From Bin5 sp963662575 (GTDB taxonomy: Bacteria; Chloroflexota; Anaerolineae; Caldilineales; Caldilineaceae): 64,000 nucleotides of DNA. The stretch lies in contig OY759723.1 of assembly GCA_963662575.1 (NCBI GenBank), forward strand, positions 3,162,001-3,226,000, given 5' to 3'. Positions 26,136 to 34,975 of this stretch are shown here, piece after piece (the stretch's first letter is position 1; the number at the start of each line of letters is the position of its first letter). A program made the translations under genes and the position numbers. The notes under the pieces are model-generated. The model made no database searches, was not told the origin of the DNA, and saw nothing but the letters and a program-made list of their open reading frames with translations.

Positions 26136-27116
26136 ATGGACAAGACTCGCTGGGGAATTCTGGGAACGGGGCGCATCGCCGGTGACTTTGCCACCGGTCT
26201 GGCCGCGGAGGAGGACGCAGAAGTCGTCGCCGTCGGCTCCCGCTCCCAGGAAACTGCCGACAAGTTTGCCGATCGCTTCGGCATTCCAAACCGGCATCCC
26301 ACCTACGACGCGCTTGCGGCCGACCCCATGGTGGATATCATCTACATCGCCACCCCTCACCCACTGCACAAAGAGAATACGATCAGTTGCCTGCGCGCCG
26401 GCAAGGCTGTGCTATGTGAGAAACCGTTCGCGATCAATAGCGCCGAGGCCAAGGAGATGATCGACTGCGCACGCGCCGAAGGCGTCTACCTGATGGAGGC
26501 GATGTGGACGCGTTTTCTGCCTCATATTCGTGAAATGGTCCGTCGCATCGAGGAAGGACAGATAGGCGACATCCGTCTGTTTCAGGCAGATTTCTGCTAT
26601 CGCGCCCCGCTGAATCCTGAACGTCGCACATTTAACCCGGCCCTTGGCGGCGGCGCGTTGCTGGATGTGGGCGTATACCCGATTTCGCTGGCCCATCATT
26701 TGCTGGGGGGACCTGCCCGTGTCGCGTCGCTGGCACACCTGGGCGTGACCGGCGTGGACGAGCTGGCAGGTATGCTTTTTCAGTACGATGACGGCGCGCT
26801 AGCCGTAATGTCCACTGCTGTCCGAGCCAACTCGCCCGATTCGCTACTCATTAGTGGGACTGAGGGAGAGATACGCGCACACGATCGCTGGTGGATGCCA
26901 TCCGGTTTCACGATAACCCGTGACGGCCACGAGCCGGAGACAGTGCAGCCCGACATCATCGGCAATGGCTGGAACTATCAGGCTGTAGAATGCGGCCGCT
27001 GCCTCCGGGAAGGACTGACCGAACACGACCTGATGCCCCTTGACGAGTCACTTGCAATCATGCGCCTGATGGATGGTTTGCGGCAGGAGTGGGGGCTACG
27101 CTATCCAATGGAGTAA
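26136..27116 (+). CDS. Gfo/Idh/MocA family oxidoreductase (dihydrodiol-dehydrogenase-like)
   Basis: A 326-residue dehydrogenase. The Rossmann loop is GILGTGRIAGDFATGL (residues 7-22), and the catalytic lysine lies in CEKPFAIN (E95-K96-P97). The MEAMWTRFLPHI segment and GGGALLDVGVYPISLAHHLLG are typical of the subgroup related to dimeric dihydrodiol/D-xylose dehydrogenases and 1,5-anhydrofructose reductases. It would oxidise or reduce a sugar with NADP(H). It is divergent from the DegT-family aminotransferase gene. ATG at 26136 begins the conserved strand directly. Confidence 0.88.
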   Translation: MDKTRWGILGTGRIAGDFATGLAAEEDAEVVAVGSRSQETADKFADRFGIPNRHPTYDALAADPMVDIIYIATPHPLHKENTISCLRAGKAVLCEKPFAINSAEAKEMIDCARAEGVYLMEAMWTRFLPHIREMVRRIEEGQIGDIRLFQADFCYRAPLNPERRTFNPALGGGALLDVGVYPISLAHHLLGGPARVASLAHLGVTGVDELAGMLFQYDDGALAVMSTAVRANSPDSLLISGTEGEIRAHDRWWMPSGFTITRDGHEPETVQPDIIGNGWNYQAVECGRCLREGLTEHDLMPLDESLAIMRLMDGLRQEWGLRYPME

Positions 27117-27158
27117 GTTCGAAGCCGGATCAGGAAAATCCTTCAAGAGAAGTTTACA

Positions 27159-28019
27159 CTAAGCACTACTTTCTCCTTGCCCAACCGCCTGCAGACAATA
27201 GTGCAGGCTACCCCGCAACAATTCGACAACCCTGCTGTCCGGAGCACCTGCCTCCAGTGCATCCGGTTGCAGTTCTAACGAAATGGAGTGACCGTATCCC
27301 TCCGCGGCCATCCGGGCCAGCAGCGCGTCCAGTCTCAAATTGCCGTCCTCGGGCCGTCGGTGTTCGCTGCCGTCAAAGTTGCTGAGATGCACATGCTTCA
27401 CCCTTTGCCCCCAGCTGCTGTATGCCTCGACAGGGTCCAGCCCCCAGGTTCCCAGATGGGTCGTATCCAATGTGATGTGCGGAAATCGGGTAATGTCGCC
27501 AAGCGTTGCCCGACTCTTCGGGTTCCAGCGGGCAGGGTTGACGCGCACGCCCATAAACCGCTGGGCTGGCAAGTTTTCGATGCACAAGAGGACATCAGTA
27601 CTGGCCTGGAGCTCAGCATAGCTCTCGGTGAGCCAATCTGTGTACTTGTGGCCGGTATCGAATGGGTTGGGCAGCAACAGGCTGCGGCCTGCTGCCTGCA
27701 GAAAAGCGTATCCGAAACGCGTGGGTAGGTGATGGACGACTACCTGTGCGCCCAGTTCATCGGCAAGTTCGGCGGTGCGGCCAATGGCGTCGAACTCGGT
27801 TTCGCCCCAGCCTTGGCAGTTGCGACTGAATGGACTATGAAGGGCCGGGATCGCCAGCGCGTGACTGTCCATCAGCTGTCGCACATAGTCGGACTGGCGC
27901 GTGTCCCAGCGGTGATCCACCATCAATTCGATTCCGTCAAAGCCGGCTTCGGCTGCCAGCGCAAAGACGCGGTCGATACTGTAGTTGTAAAGTGAACCGG
28001 TAGAGAGGATGAAACGCAT
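27159..28019 (-). CDS. Sugar phosphate isomerase/epimerase-like TIM-barrel protein
   Basis: A 286-residue protein of the AP endonuclease 2 / xylose isomerase-like family. Family features are the N-terminal AEAGFDGIELMVD, the metal-ligand-type segments CIENLPAQ and LDTTHLGTWG, VKHVHLSNFDGSEHR, and the C-terminal SLELQP. These positions normally supply Glu, Asp, His and Glu metal ligands. The family includes hydroxypyruvate isomerase, tagatose epimerase and inosose dehydratase (IolE), so the precise reaction is open. It lies 75 bp downstream of the NmrA-like gene on the same strand. Confidence 0.78.
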   Translation of the reverse strand: MRFILSTGSLYNYSIDRVFALAAEAGFDGIELMVDHRWDTRQSDYVRQLMDSHALAIPALHSPFSRNCQGWGETEFDAIGRTAELADELGAQVVVHHLPTRFGYAFLQAAGRSLLLPNPFDTGHKYTDWLTESYAELQASTDVLLCIENLPAQRFMGVRVNPARWNPKSRATLGDITRFPHITLDTTHLGTWGLDPVEAYSSWGQRVKHVHLSNFDGSEHRRPEDGNLRLDALLARMAAEGYGHSISLELQPDALEAGAPDSRVVELLRGSLHYCLQAVGQGESSA

Positions 28020-28094
28020 GGCATTGTCCTGGAAAAAATGTGGCCTGCGGCTGGCGCCATCAAGAGCGGCATTTGAACAAGTGCGGCTCCTCTG

Positions 28095-28940
28095 TCAGCC
28101 TGGAAACGCTCGTGCCGCGAACTCGGAAAGTGATGTCGGACGGCGGCCCAGCAACCAGCCCAGGACGTTGCCGTTTCCGACCAGGCCGTAGCGGTCATAG
28201 TAGCGAAACATCGCAGCAAGTGCCTCAATTGTATCACCGGGAATCCCACTTGCAATTGCGGACTCCTCCCAACTTTCGAGAGGCGTTTGAACGGCATTAA
28301 CAGGCTGCCGCAACTGGTCCGCCAGAGCCTGTGCTATCTCCTCCGAAGACAGATTTGCAGGTCCGGCCAATTCATAAATCGCCCCGGCATGGCCGTGTTC
28401 TGTGAGAACCGTTGCCGCGGCCTGTGCAACGTCAACAAGATCGACCAGTGCGAAGCGGGAGTAGACGCTGTAAGGTACGGAATACTGGCCTGTTGCCGCT
28501 ATCTGTTCCCGGTAGGCAAGCACGTTCTGCATGTACGCGCATGGCTGCAGAATTGTATAAGGCAGGCCGCGGCGCAAGATCTCCTCTTCGACACGCAGTT
28601 TTTGCCAGTGGTGGGGCATCTCTTCCGTCTGGGGATGAAGGACCGAGTGGTATACGAAGCGTCCTATCCCGGCCCGCTCCGCGGCCTGCAAGGCCAACTT
28701 TCCGACTTCGATTTCGCGTGTATACATGTTGGGGCAGATGAGATAAATTGCATCGACTCCAACGCACGCTTCCCGCCACAGACGGGCATCCTCCAGATCA
28801 CCGACAACGGTATCGGCAACTTTGAGATTCTGGGCCTGCTCGTGGCGGCGTAACCAAGCGCGCACCGGCCGACCGGTCTGGGCCAACGCATCAATGACCG
28901 CATGGCCGGTTTTGCCCGCGGCGCCGGTAACCAGGATCAT
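28095..28940 (-). CDS. NmrA-like NAD(P)-binding protein
   Basis: A 281-residue atypical SDR. The N-terminus MILVTGAAGKTGHAVIDAL carries the TGxxGxxG cofactor loop, and the rest (VGDLEDARLWREACVGVDAIYLI, FVYHSVLHPQ, YTILQPCAYMQN) follows the NmrA/quinone-oxidoreductase-2 pattern. Members bind NAD(P) and act either as reductases or as redox sensors. The canonical SDR tyrosine-lysine pair is not in its usual place, as in other NmrA proteins. Its start codon overlaps the stop of the Uma2-like gene by 4 bp, so the two are translationally coupled. Confidence 0.8.
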   Translation of the reverse strand: MILVTGAAGKTGHAVIDALAQTGRPVRAWLRRHEQAQNLKVADTVVGDLEDARLWREACVGVDAIYLICPNMYTREIEVGKLALQAAERAGIGRFVYHSVLHPQTEEMPHHWQKLRVEEEILRRGLPYTILQPCAYMQNVLAYREQIAATGQYSVPYSVYSRFALVDLVDVAQAAATVLTEHGHAGAIYELAGPANLSSEEIAQALADQLRQPVNAVQTPLESWEESAIASGIPGDTIEALAAMFRYYDRYGLVGNGNVLGWLLGRRPTSLSEFAARAFPG

Positions 28941-29542
28941 GCGGGGATAATCTCGTTCACGAGGACAGCAAAGCCCGCCAACAATTCTGAACTTGCAATT
29001 TCATCTTCGCCGAAGCGCCCAAGCAATTTGTAGGATCCATCTCGCAGGACATGGATCTCAGCCGTCCGCTCGCGGGGATCGATAATCCAGTACTCGGGCA
29101 CGCCCGCTTCTGCGTAGATTTCGTACTTCAGTCTGAGGTCGTGGGACGGGTTGGATGGCGACAACACCTCCATCACCAAGTCAGGCGCGCCCTGGATGTT
29201 GAGTTCGCCAACGACGGGGAGACTTTCTCGGCGGATCACCACAATGTCAGGCTGGACGGGATCTCCCAGCCTATCGGGGAGAATTACATCAATGGGAGCG
29301 GCGAAGGCTGTGCCCAGGTTCGACTCTTGGAGATATCCTTCCAGAAAGAAAGCAAGGCGCGTGATTACTCGCTGGTGCAAGGGTCGCGGCGCCACTGACA
29401 TATAGAGTTCTCCCCGAATTACTTCGTAGCGGATACCATCTTCTGGGAGACAGGTATAGTCGTCATACGTCCACTCCCCCTGCGCCGGAAGCCGCTCAGT
29501 CTGCGCGGCATATAAGGCCGTCACTGACTCCTGAACTCGCCG
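28937..29542 (-). CDS. Uma2 family endonuclease-like protein (DUF820)
   Basis: A ~201-residue protein of the Uma2/DUF820 family, a PD-(D/E)XK-type nuclease fold. The conserved pattern is GIRYEVIRGELYMSVAP, VQPDIVVIR (the Asp), and LVMEVLSPSNPSHDLRLKYEIYAEAGVPEYWIID (the E-x(n)-K region). These proteins are very abundant in Cyanobacteria and Chloroflexota; their biological role is unproven. The start chosen is TTG at 29542, with AGGAG seven bases upstream. An upstream ATG at 29614 lies inside a 15-bp hairpin, which makes it an unlikely start. GTG at 29524 is another option. Confidence 0.75.
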   Translation of the reverse strand, partial: RRVQESVTALYAAQTERLPAQGEWTYDDYTCLPEDGIRYEVIRGELYMSVAPRPLHQRVITRLAFFLEGYLQESNLGTAFAAPIDVILPDRLGDPVQPDIVVIRRESLPVVGELNIQGAPDLVMEVLSPSNPSHDLRLKYEIYAEAGVPEYWIIDPRERTAEIHVLRDGSYKLLGRFGEDEIASSELLAGFAVLVNEIIPA

Positions 29543-29581
29543 CAATTCTCCACTCCTTTTCCAAACACGAGCGCGAGCCGT

Positions 29582-29616
29582 CAGTGGCTGGCAAACAGTA
29601 GGTTTGCCAGCCACTG
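29582..29616 (-). terminator. 15-bp hairpin after the ABC substrate-binding protein gene
   Basis: CAGTGGCTGGCAAAC (29582-29596) and GTTTGCCAGCCACTG (29602-29616) form a perfect 15-bp stem with a 5-nt loop, starting 31 bp after the substrate-binding-protein stop. No T-tract follows on either strand, so it may act as a weak terminator or as a 3'-end RNA stabiliser rather than a classic intrinsic terminator. Confidence 0.6.
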
Positions 29617-29647
29617 CTGACTCGCCGCAGTCTGGCTATACGATTGT

Positions 29648-30790
29648 CTATTCGCCTCCCTCAACCAGTTCGACTTCGATAGGTGTGTAGCTATCTCCCA
29701 TCGTGTCGCCATCCAACAGTCCGAGAGCTGCTTCCGCCAGGTCCGAGCGGAAAGCTCCGTCACTAGGCGCCTCAGCGATAACGCCGCCATCTACGGACAC
29801 TTGCACTGTCTGATCCCAAAGTGCCTGATCCATCACACCGATTCCGGCCGGTGAAGGCCAAATCAGCTTATTGATCTCGTTCAACTGCCAGCTCATATGG
29901 CTTTGGCCGAGCGTGGGACCATTGTCAAGAACGACCTGGACGCAGGCGTCAAAGCTGTCGCGGCAGAACTGCCAGCCCTTGAAGCTGGCTGCCAGGAAGC
30001 GTACCGCGATATCCTCATTGCCCTCCTCTGCCAACCAGGATTCCCGCGCGAAAACATGATCCTGAAGCATGGCCGTGCCGACATCGTTGAAGTCGATGAC
30101 CACCAGGTCAGACGGCTGATAGAGTTCGCCGGTCTCGGAGTCGACCGCCTCCAGAACCTGGGCGTACTCGTTGTATATCATCGCCTGGGCAGCGTCGAGT
30201 TCCCTGTTGAGCAGGGCCAACATGTCGAAACTCTGCTGAATGACCGTGACATCATCCGGGTTGTTCGGGTCGATGCCCTCGGCGCGCATCGCTACAAACA
30301 GTTCATGCTCGTTGCCGAAACCCCACGTTCCGACTTTCTTGCCAGCCATGTCAGCTATTGTCGTAACCGGCGCATCGGCCCACGAGACCTCCAACGTCCC
30401 GCTGCGCTGAAATACCTGGGCGATATTCACCAGGTCGGCGCCTTCCGCGCGCGAGGCCAACACTTTGGGCACCCAAGCCAGGCCAAACTCAGCTTGGCCG
30501 GAGGCGACCACCTGCTGCGGCACGATGTCGACCGCGCCTTCAAGGATTGTCAAGTCCAAGCACTGCTCTTCGTAGAAGCCCTGGTCGACGGCGGCAAAGT
30601 AGCCGGCGAATTGGGACTGCGTCACCCACTGGAGCTGCAAGCTAACCGGAGTGAGTTCGGCGCATCCGTCATCAGCCATGGCCTCTTCTGCGCCGGAATC
30701 CATCGCCGGGGCCGCCGGGGCGACGCAGGCCCCCAGCATCAGGATGAGCAGCGTGAAACCTGTCAGCAACCGTGCAGTTCGGTTTTTCAT
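29648..30790 (-). CDS. THI5/NMT1-type ABC transporter substrate-binding lipoprotein
   Basis: A 380-residue lipoprotein: signal peptide ending LILMLGACVAP with lipidated Cys. The NMT1/THI5-like domain has the typical LQLQWVTQSQFAGYFAAVDQGFYEEQ opening and GWGFGNEHELFVAM-like middle (here KKVGTWGFGNE). Members bind hydroxymethylpyrimidine, riboflavin, taurine or related small molecules. It is the last gene of the importer set on this strand (permease at 30834, ATPase at 31778). The neighbouring dihydropyrimidinase and ureidopropionase genes suggest a pyrimidine, hydantoin or similar ligand; this is inference. ATG is preceded by AGGAGG. Confidence 0.85.
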   Translation of the reverse strand: MKNRTARLLTGFTLLILMLGACVAPAAPAMDSGAEEAMADDGCAELTPVSLQLQWVTQSQFAGYFAAVDQGFYEEQCLDLTILEGAVDIVPQQVVASGQAEFGLAWVPKVLASRAEGADLVNIAQVFQRSGTLEVSWADAPVTTIADMAGKKVGTWGFGNEHELFVAMRAEGIDPNNPDDVTVIQQSFDMLALLNRELDAAQAMIYNEYAQVLEAVDSETGELYQPSDLVVIDFNDVGTAMLQDHVFARESWLAEEGNEDIAVRFLAASFKGWQFCRDSFDACVQVVLDNGPTLGQSHMSWQLNEINKLIWPSPAGIGVMDQALWDQTVQVSVDGGVIAEAPSDGAFRSDLAEAALGLLDGDTMGDSYTPIEVELVEGGE

Positions 30791-30833
30791 GAAATCCTCC
30801 TGAGGAACTGTGAATGTGCAAAAATTCGTAAAG

Positions 30834-31781
30834 CTAGGCGCGGAACGTTGGATGCCATGGCAAAGCCAACCGTTCCGCTAACAGGATGACAAGATAGATT
30901 GAGATGCCAAGTAAACAGGCTACGAGAATGGCGGCCCAAGCCGTCGCGAATCGGAACAACGCCGCCTCTTGGGTAATGAATACTCCCAATGCGATGCGCG
31001 GGCCGCCAAAGTATTCGCCCACGATTGCTCCGATCATCGCGAGCGCTCCAGCCACCTTCAGGCCGCTGAACAAGGATGGAAGCGCGTTGGGAATCCGCAG
31101 CTTCATAAGAATCTCGGAGTCGCTGGCCGCATATGAGCGCATCAATTCCAACGAACGGTTATCGACCGATGTCAGCCCTCGTACTGTGTTGATCATGATC
31201 GGGAAGAAGATCATAATCGTTACAATCGCCATTTTGGAGAACGGGTTGTCGATGCCGAACCAGTTGTTCATGATCGGCGCAAATGCAATGATCGGCATAG
31301 AGTTGGCGGCGATGGCGAACGGCAGCAGGGCCTCACGCGAGGCGGTCCAGCGGGTTGTAGCAAGCGCTACGGTGATGCCTGCCAGCGTTCCCATGGCCAT
31401 CCCTCCCAGCGCTTCTTTCAACGTGAACCAACTTGCCGCCAGGATTGGTGTGAGATTCCTGCCCCGCAATACGAGAATGCTGCCGCTGCCGACGGGAATA
31501 TCCAGCCATTGTGCTGCCTCCAGAGCTGACTGCCGTTCGGGTGACAGGGCACCAGGCATGAAAATCAGAAACCGGTTATTCAGAGTGACTTCCGCGCCCG
31601 CGTCGCCTGCTGTCGCCGACCCATCGAGGACGACAATCTGAACAAGATTGCCAATGATGGCCGAAGGCTTTGGCAATAGGAACTGCTGAATGTTGAAGGC
31701 TGTCACCAGCCCTTCCCACAGGATGACAATCGCAACCAGAATGAGGACCGGCGCCCAGATGCGCTGCCTGCGCTCGCTCAT
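30834..31781 (-). CDS. ABC transporter permease (SsuC/ThiX-like) with enlarged external loop
   Basis: A 315-residue inner-membrane permease of the SsuC/TauC/ThiX type with six main hydrophobic segments. The EAA-type cytoplasmic loop that contacts the ATPase is visible as ELMRSYAASDSEILMKLRIPNALPSLFSGL. Between the first membrane segment and the conserved ASWFTLKEALGGM segment there is about 85 residues, more than the ~35 usual for the family. This adds a segment around residues 50-110 (GSATAGDAGAEVTLNN, FLIFMPGALSPERQ) that should lie outside the membrane. The start overlaps the ATPase stop by 4 bp. Confidence 0.88.
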   Translation of the reverse strand: MSERRQRIWAPVLILVAIVILWEGLVTAFNIQQFLLPKPSAIIGNLVQIVVLDGSATAGDAGAEVTLNNRFLIFMPGALSPERQSALEAAQWLDIPVGSGSILVLRGRNLTPILAASWFTLKEALGGMAMGTLAGITVALATTRWTASREALLPFAIAANSMPIIAFAPIMNNWFGIDNPFSKMAIVTIMIFFPIMINTVRGLTSVDNRSLELMRSYAASDSEILMKLRIPNALPSLFSGLKVAGALAMIGAIVGEYFGGPRIALGVFITQEAALFRFATAWAAILVACLLGISIYLVILLAERLALPWHPTFRA

Positions 31782-32581
31782 GCCGGCTCCCTCGCCGGTT
31801 CGTGGCCCCCTTCGCTGACTCGTAGCTCTTCCCGCACCTGCGTCTCCAGTTCGAAGAAGCGCACGCTGCTGCGCGTATCCGCATCGCGAGGCTGAGGCAG
31901 GTCAATGGCGATATCCGCGGTTATACGGCCGGGCCGGGCGGACATGACGATCACTCGTGTCGAAAGAAAGACAGCTTCGGTGATGCTGTGCGTGACGAAA
32001 AGCACCGTAGTGTCCGTCTTGCGCCAAATGTCGAGCAGCTCCAGATTGAGCCGCTCGCGCGTCATCTCGTCGAGCGCGCCGAACGGTTCGTCCATCAGCA
32101 GAATCGAAGGCTCGAAAGAGAGCGCGCGCGCGATCGCCACTCGTTGCTGCATTCCCCCCGAGAGCTGCCAGGGATAGTGGGCGGCAAAGTCGGTCAGCTC
32201 CACCAACTCCAACATAGCCTGCGTGCGGCTCTCCTTTTCCGACCGGCTGAACTGCATCAATTCCAGCGGCAACTGCACATTTTTGGCAACGGTGCGCCAG
32301 TCGTAAAGCGTAGCAGCTTGGAAGACGATGCCGTAGTCCTGATCGAGACGGGCCTGGCGGGCACTCTTCCCGTTGACGGTCACCTCTCCGGTTGAGGGCT
32401 CAATCAAGTCGCCCACAGCGCGCAGGAGCGTGGACTTTCCGCAGCCGGAAGGGCCGATCAGCGAAATGAATTCGTTTTCCTCAATCTGCAGATTGATCTC
32501 TTTTAGCGCGTGCACCTGGTTGGATGCGCCTTCTGCAAAGATCTTATCTACGTTGTCGAGAATGACGACGGGTCCGGTCAT
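31778..32581 (-). CDS. ABC transporter ATP-binding protein (SsuB/TauB-like)
   Basis: A ~267-residue nucleotide-binding subunit. Walker A is GPSGCGKST, the ABC signature is LSGGMQQR, Walker B is ILLMDEPFGALD, and the switch histidine is in FVTHSITEAVFLS. It powers import with the permeases at 30834 and 34976. ATG at 32581, with AAAAGG upstream, is preferred to a TTG five codons earlier. It is now separated from the second permease gene by a MITE and an oppositely oriented sulfatase gene. Confidence 0.92.
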   Translation of the reverse strand: MTGPVVILDNVDKIFAEGASNQVHALKEINLQIEENEFISLIGPSGCGKSTLLRAVGDLIEPSTGEVTVNGKSARQARLDQDYGIVFQAATLYDWRTVAKNVQLPLELMQFSRSEKESRTQAMLELVELTDFAAHYPWQLSGGMQQRVAIARALSFEPSILLMDEPFGALDEMTRERLNLELLDIWRKTDTTVLFVTHSITEAVFLSTRVIVMSARPGRITADIAIDLPQPRDADTRSSVRFFELETQVREELRVSEGGHEPAREPA

Positions 32582-32867
32582 AACAGACCTTTTCAAAGAA
32601 GGAGTAGGCTGGAACGTGCAAAAGCAGTACAGGCCAGAGGCGGCGTCGAGCCCAGCCGTGGTGTCGATTCTAGCACACGAAAGCCGTGAGAGACAAGCAG
32701 AATGACGCCATCAGACTGTTCGCCGCCAATGGGCATCCGAGAGTATGAATTGTGGTGAAGGAGTGCCTGTAAATGTCAGCCTCATAAGCCTATCGGGTCG
32801 CCTTAGCTGGCCTCGCGACCCTTCAGTCTGAACAGCCAAAAAACCTCGCGCATGACGTAGCGAAATC

Positions 32868-33159
32868 GTAACTACTCAGCCCAAGCCACTACTGACTCAG
32901 GTGTGGCAGGTGTTTCACTCACGCCTCAATACTTTCTCTTTGCATATGGGCGGTCGGGCCTTCGGCCCTCCCTTGTGCAGGGGCTCCGCCCCCGCAACGC
33001 CCCCGCCCAAAAACATGCCTCATCGACCGTTCGGCGTCATTCCAGTTGTGCGGCTCATCCAAAGTGGCGACCGACAGCAAATACACGATGAGAGAGCCTG
33101 AACCGCGGCGGGAATGAAGGGCTGGTCAAGACTGGCACTTCATACGGCTTAGTAGTTAC
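32868..33159 (+). mobile_element. MITE copy 2 (292 bp, IS66-like ends)
   Basis: Starts GTAACTACTCAGCC (32868-32881) and ends GGCTTAGTAGTTAC (33146-33159); 13 of the 14 terminal bases are inverted-repeat matched. Flanked by perfect 8-bp direct repeats GCGAAATC at 32860-32867 and 33160-33167. The interior is closely similar to the copies at 12439 and 45514, in the same orientation. It carries no transposase. Short open frames in it are chance readings of GC-rich repeat sequence. The ~285 bp between it and the ATPase gene shows no other feature. Confidence 0.9.
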
Positions 33160-33309
33160 GCGAAATCTACAGTCCGAATCGGAAGCCATCTTCTTATTGC
33201 CGTCGCAATTCTGTGGTCGGGTGAGCGAGGCCCTCACGATTCTGGAGTAGTCTATATCCATGTAGGCGCGCCATTAACGGGCCGCGCCCGAACGCGCGAC
33301 TTTTTGGCA

Positions 33310-33325
33310 AGGACAACCTTGTCCT
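33310..33325 (+). promoter_or_regulatory. 16-bp perfect palindrome upstream of the sulfatase gene
   Basis: AGGACAACCTTGTCCT: two 7-bp arms with a 2-bp centre, within the 300-bp gap between the MITE and the sulfatase gene. A TATGAT at 33359-33364 may be a -10 box. The palindrome is a candidate binding site for a dimeric regulator. No other feature was seen in 33160-33466. Confidence 0.35.
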
Positions 33326-33466
33326 GTCTTTGAGGTACTGTGCAGTTCGACAGTGTGGTATGATGCGAAGACACTGGGCTGGATGGATCCTGCGCCCCGT
33401 CGACCCGTCAATGTCTACTGCCACCGAGAGTCTCTAGCCTCACCTTTCAAAGGGAGAGATACCGCC

Positions 33467-34954
33467 ATGCCCGACAGCTTGCCACACATACTGATTTTCA
33501 ATCCGGACCAGTGGAGGGGGGACGTGCTTGGCCATATGGGCGACCCCGGCGCAGTGACGCCTGTGCTGGACCGGTTTGCGCGCACAGAGGGAGTCTCTTT
33601 CGCCAACGCCTTCTGCCAGAATCCGGTCTGCACGCCCAGCCGCTGCTCGTTCATGACCGGCTGGTATCCGCACGTGCGCGGCCATCGCACAATGTTCCAC
33701 ATGTTGCGTCCTGACGAACCCATGCTCCTACGGACCTTGCGACAGAATGGTTATCACGTCTGGTGGGGCGGCAAAAACGATGTCGTGCCGGGGCAAAACG
33801 GTTACGCCGACTACTGTGATGTGAAGTTTGCACCGCCGCAGCCGGAGCGCCTCATGCCGAATCCGCACAGGTTGACAGAGTGGCGAGGAGACCCTGAAGG
33901 CGACAACTTCTACTCCTTCTACGTTGGCCGTAGTGAGATTCCCGCGGGTGAAACCGTTGCCTACGACTCCGACTGGGCGATGGTAGAAGGCGCCATCGAG
34001 CAGATCGCAAATGCGCCGCCGGACCAGCCGCTCTGCATCTACTTGCCCCTGTCATATCCGCACCCGCCCTACGCTGTCGAGGACCCCTGGTACAGCCAGA
34101 TCGACCCGGCCCGCATCCCCGACCGCACGCCGACGCCAGACGAAGCCCGCGGCGGGTGGGACGGCTATCCCAGCCTGATGAAGGGGCTATATGAAGGCCA
34201 GCAGATGCAGGGCTGGTCGGAGGAGCGACTGCGGGAGTTGCGGCGCACCTACTACGGGATGTGCGCGCGGGTGGATCACCAGTTCGGCATGGTCCTGGAG
34301 GCGCTGGCGAAAGCCGGCATGTACGACGACACGCTGGTTTTCTTCTTTTCGGATCACGGTGACTTCACCGGAGATTATGGTCTGGTCGAGAAGACTCAGA
34401 ACACCTTTCAAGACTGTCTTACCCGCGTTCCGTTGCTCGTTAAACCACCTTCAGGAACGCCGGTAACGCCGCATGTTTCCGATGCGCTGGTGGAGCTGAT
34501 AGATTTTCCTGCAACGGTGTATGCGCTAACCGGAATCGAGGCAGGGTACGACCACTTCGGTCACTCACTGCTTCCCCTGCTCGCAGGAGAGACTGAAACT
34601 CACCGCGATGCCGTATTCTGCGAGGGCGGACGCAGGCACGGGGAGCGCCAGTGCATGGAACTGGAGAGCAATGCCAGCCCGGAGTTTCTCTATTGGCCGC
34701 GGTTGCGCCTGCAGATGGCGGAAGGGCCGGAACACACCAGAGCAGTAATGTGCCGTACCCGGAATCACAAATATGTACGACGGTTCTACGAGCAGGACGA
34801 ACTCTACGACCTGCAAACAGACCCGCGCGAGACGCGCAATCTAATCGATGACGCTGCTTACGCGGAAGTGTTGGCGTCGCTAAAGGAGCGTATGTTACAG
34901 TGGTTTATGGAGACCAGCGATGTGGTGCCGCACCAGCCGGACAGGCGGCAGTGA
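33467..34954 (+). CDS. Sulfatase (arylsulfatase family, FGly type)
   Basis: A 495-residue sulfatase. The formylglycine motif is C55-T-P-S-R (NPVCTPSRCSFMTG), with the expected following Thr-Gly. Metal-binding segments are near the start (LIFNPDQWRGD, slightly degenerate) and at FFFSDHGDFTGDYGLVEKTQNTFQD. It should hydrolyse a sulfate or related ester after Cys-to-formylglycine conversion by a maturase, which is not in the window. No signal peptide is visible, so it seems cytoplasmic. ATG at 33467 is preceded by AGGGAGAG. It is on the opposite strand to its neighbours and splits the ABC importer genes. Confidence 0.88.
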   Translation: MPDSLPHILIFNPDQWRGDVLGHMGDPGAVTPVLDRFARTEGVSFANAFCQNPVCTPSRCSFMTGWYPHVRGHRTMFHMLRPDEPMLLRTLRQNGYHVWWGGKNDVVPGQNGYADYCDVKFAPPQPERLMPNPHRLTEWRGDPEGDNFYSFYVGRSEIPAGETVAYDSDWAMVEGAIEQIANAPPDQPLCIYLPLSYPHPPYAVEDPWYSQIDPARIPDRTPTPDEARGGWDGYPSLMKGLYEGQQMQGWSEERLRELRRTYYGMCARVDHQFGMVLEALAKAGMYDDTLVFFFSDHGDFTGDYGLVEKTQNTFQDCLTRVPLLVKPPSGTPVTPHVSDALVELIDFPATVYALTGIEAGYDHFGHSLLPLLAGETETHRDAVFCEGGRRHGERQCMELESNASPEFLYWPRLRLQMAEGPEHTRAVMCRTRNHKYVRRFYEQDELYDLQTDPRETRNLIDDAAYAEVLASLKERMLQWFMETSDVVPHQPDRRQ

Positions 34955-34975
34955 GGTTGACTTGTGATTTGGGCG

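Noticed and set aside
29648..30790. Riboflavin transporter (RibY-like) or HMP transporter
   Set aside because: The fold is compatible, but no FMN or TPP riboswitch-like leader is visible, and the adjacent genes point to pyrimidine or hydantoin metabolism.
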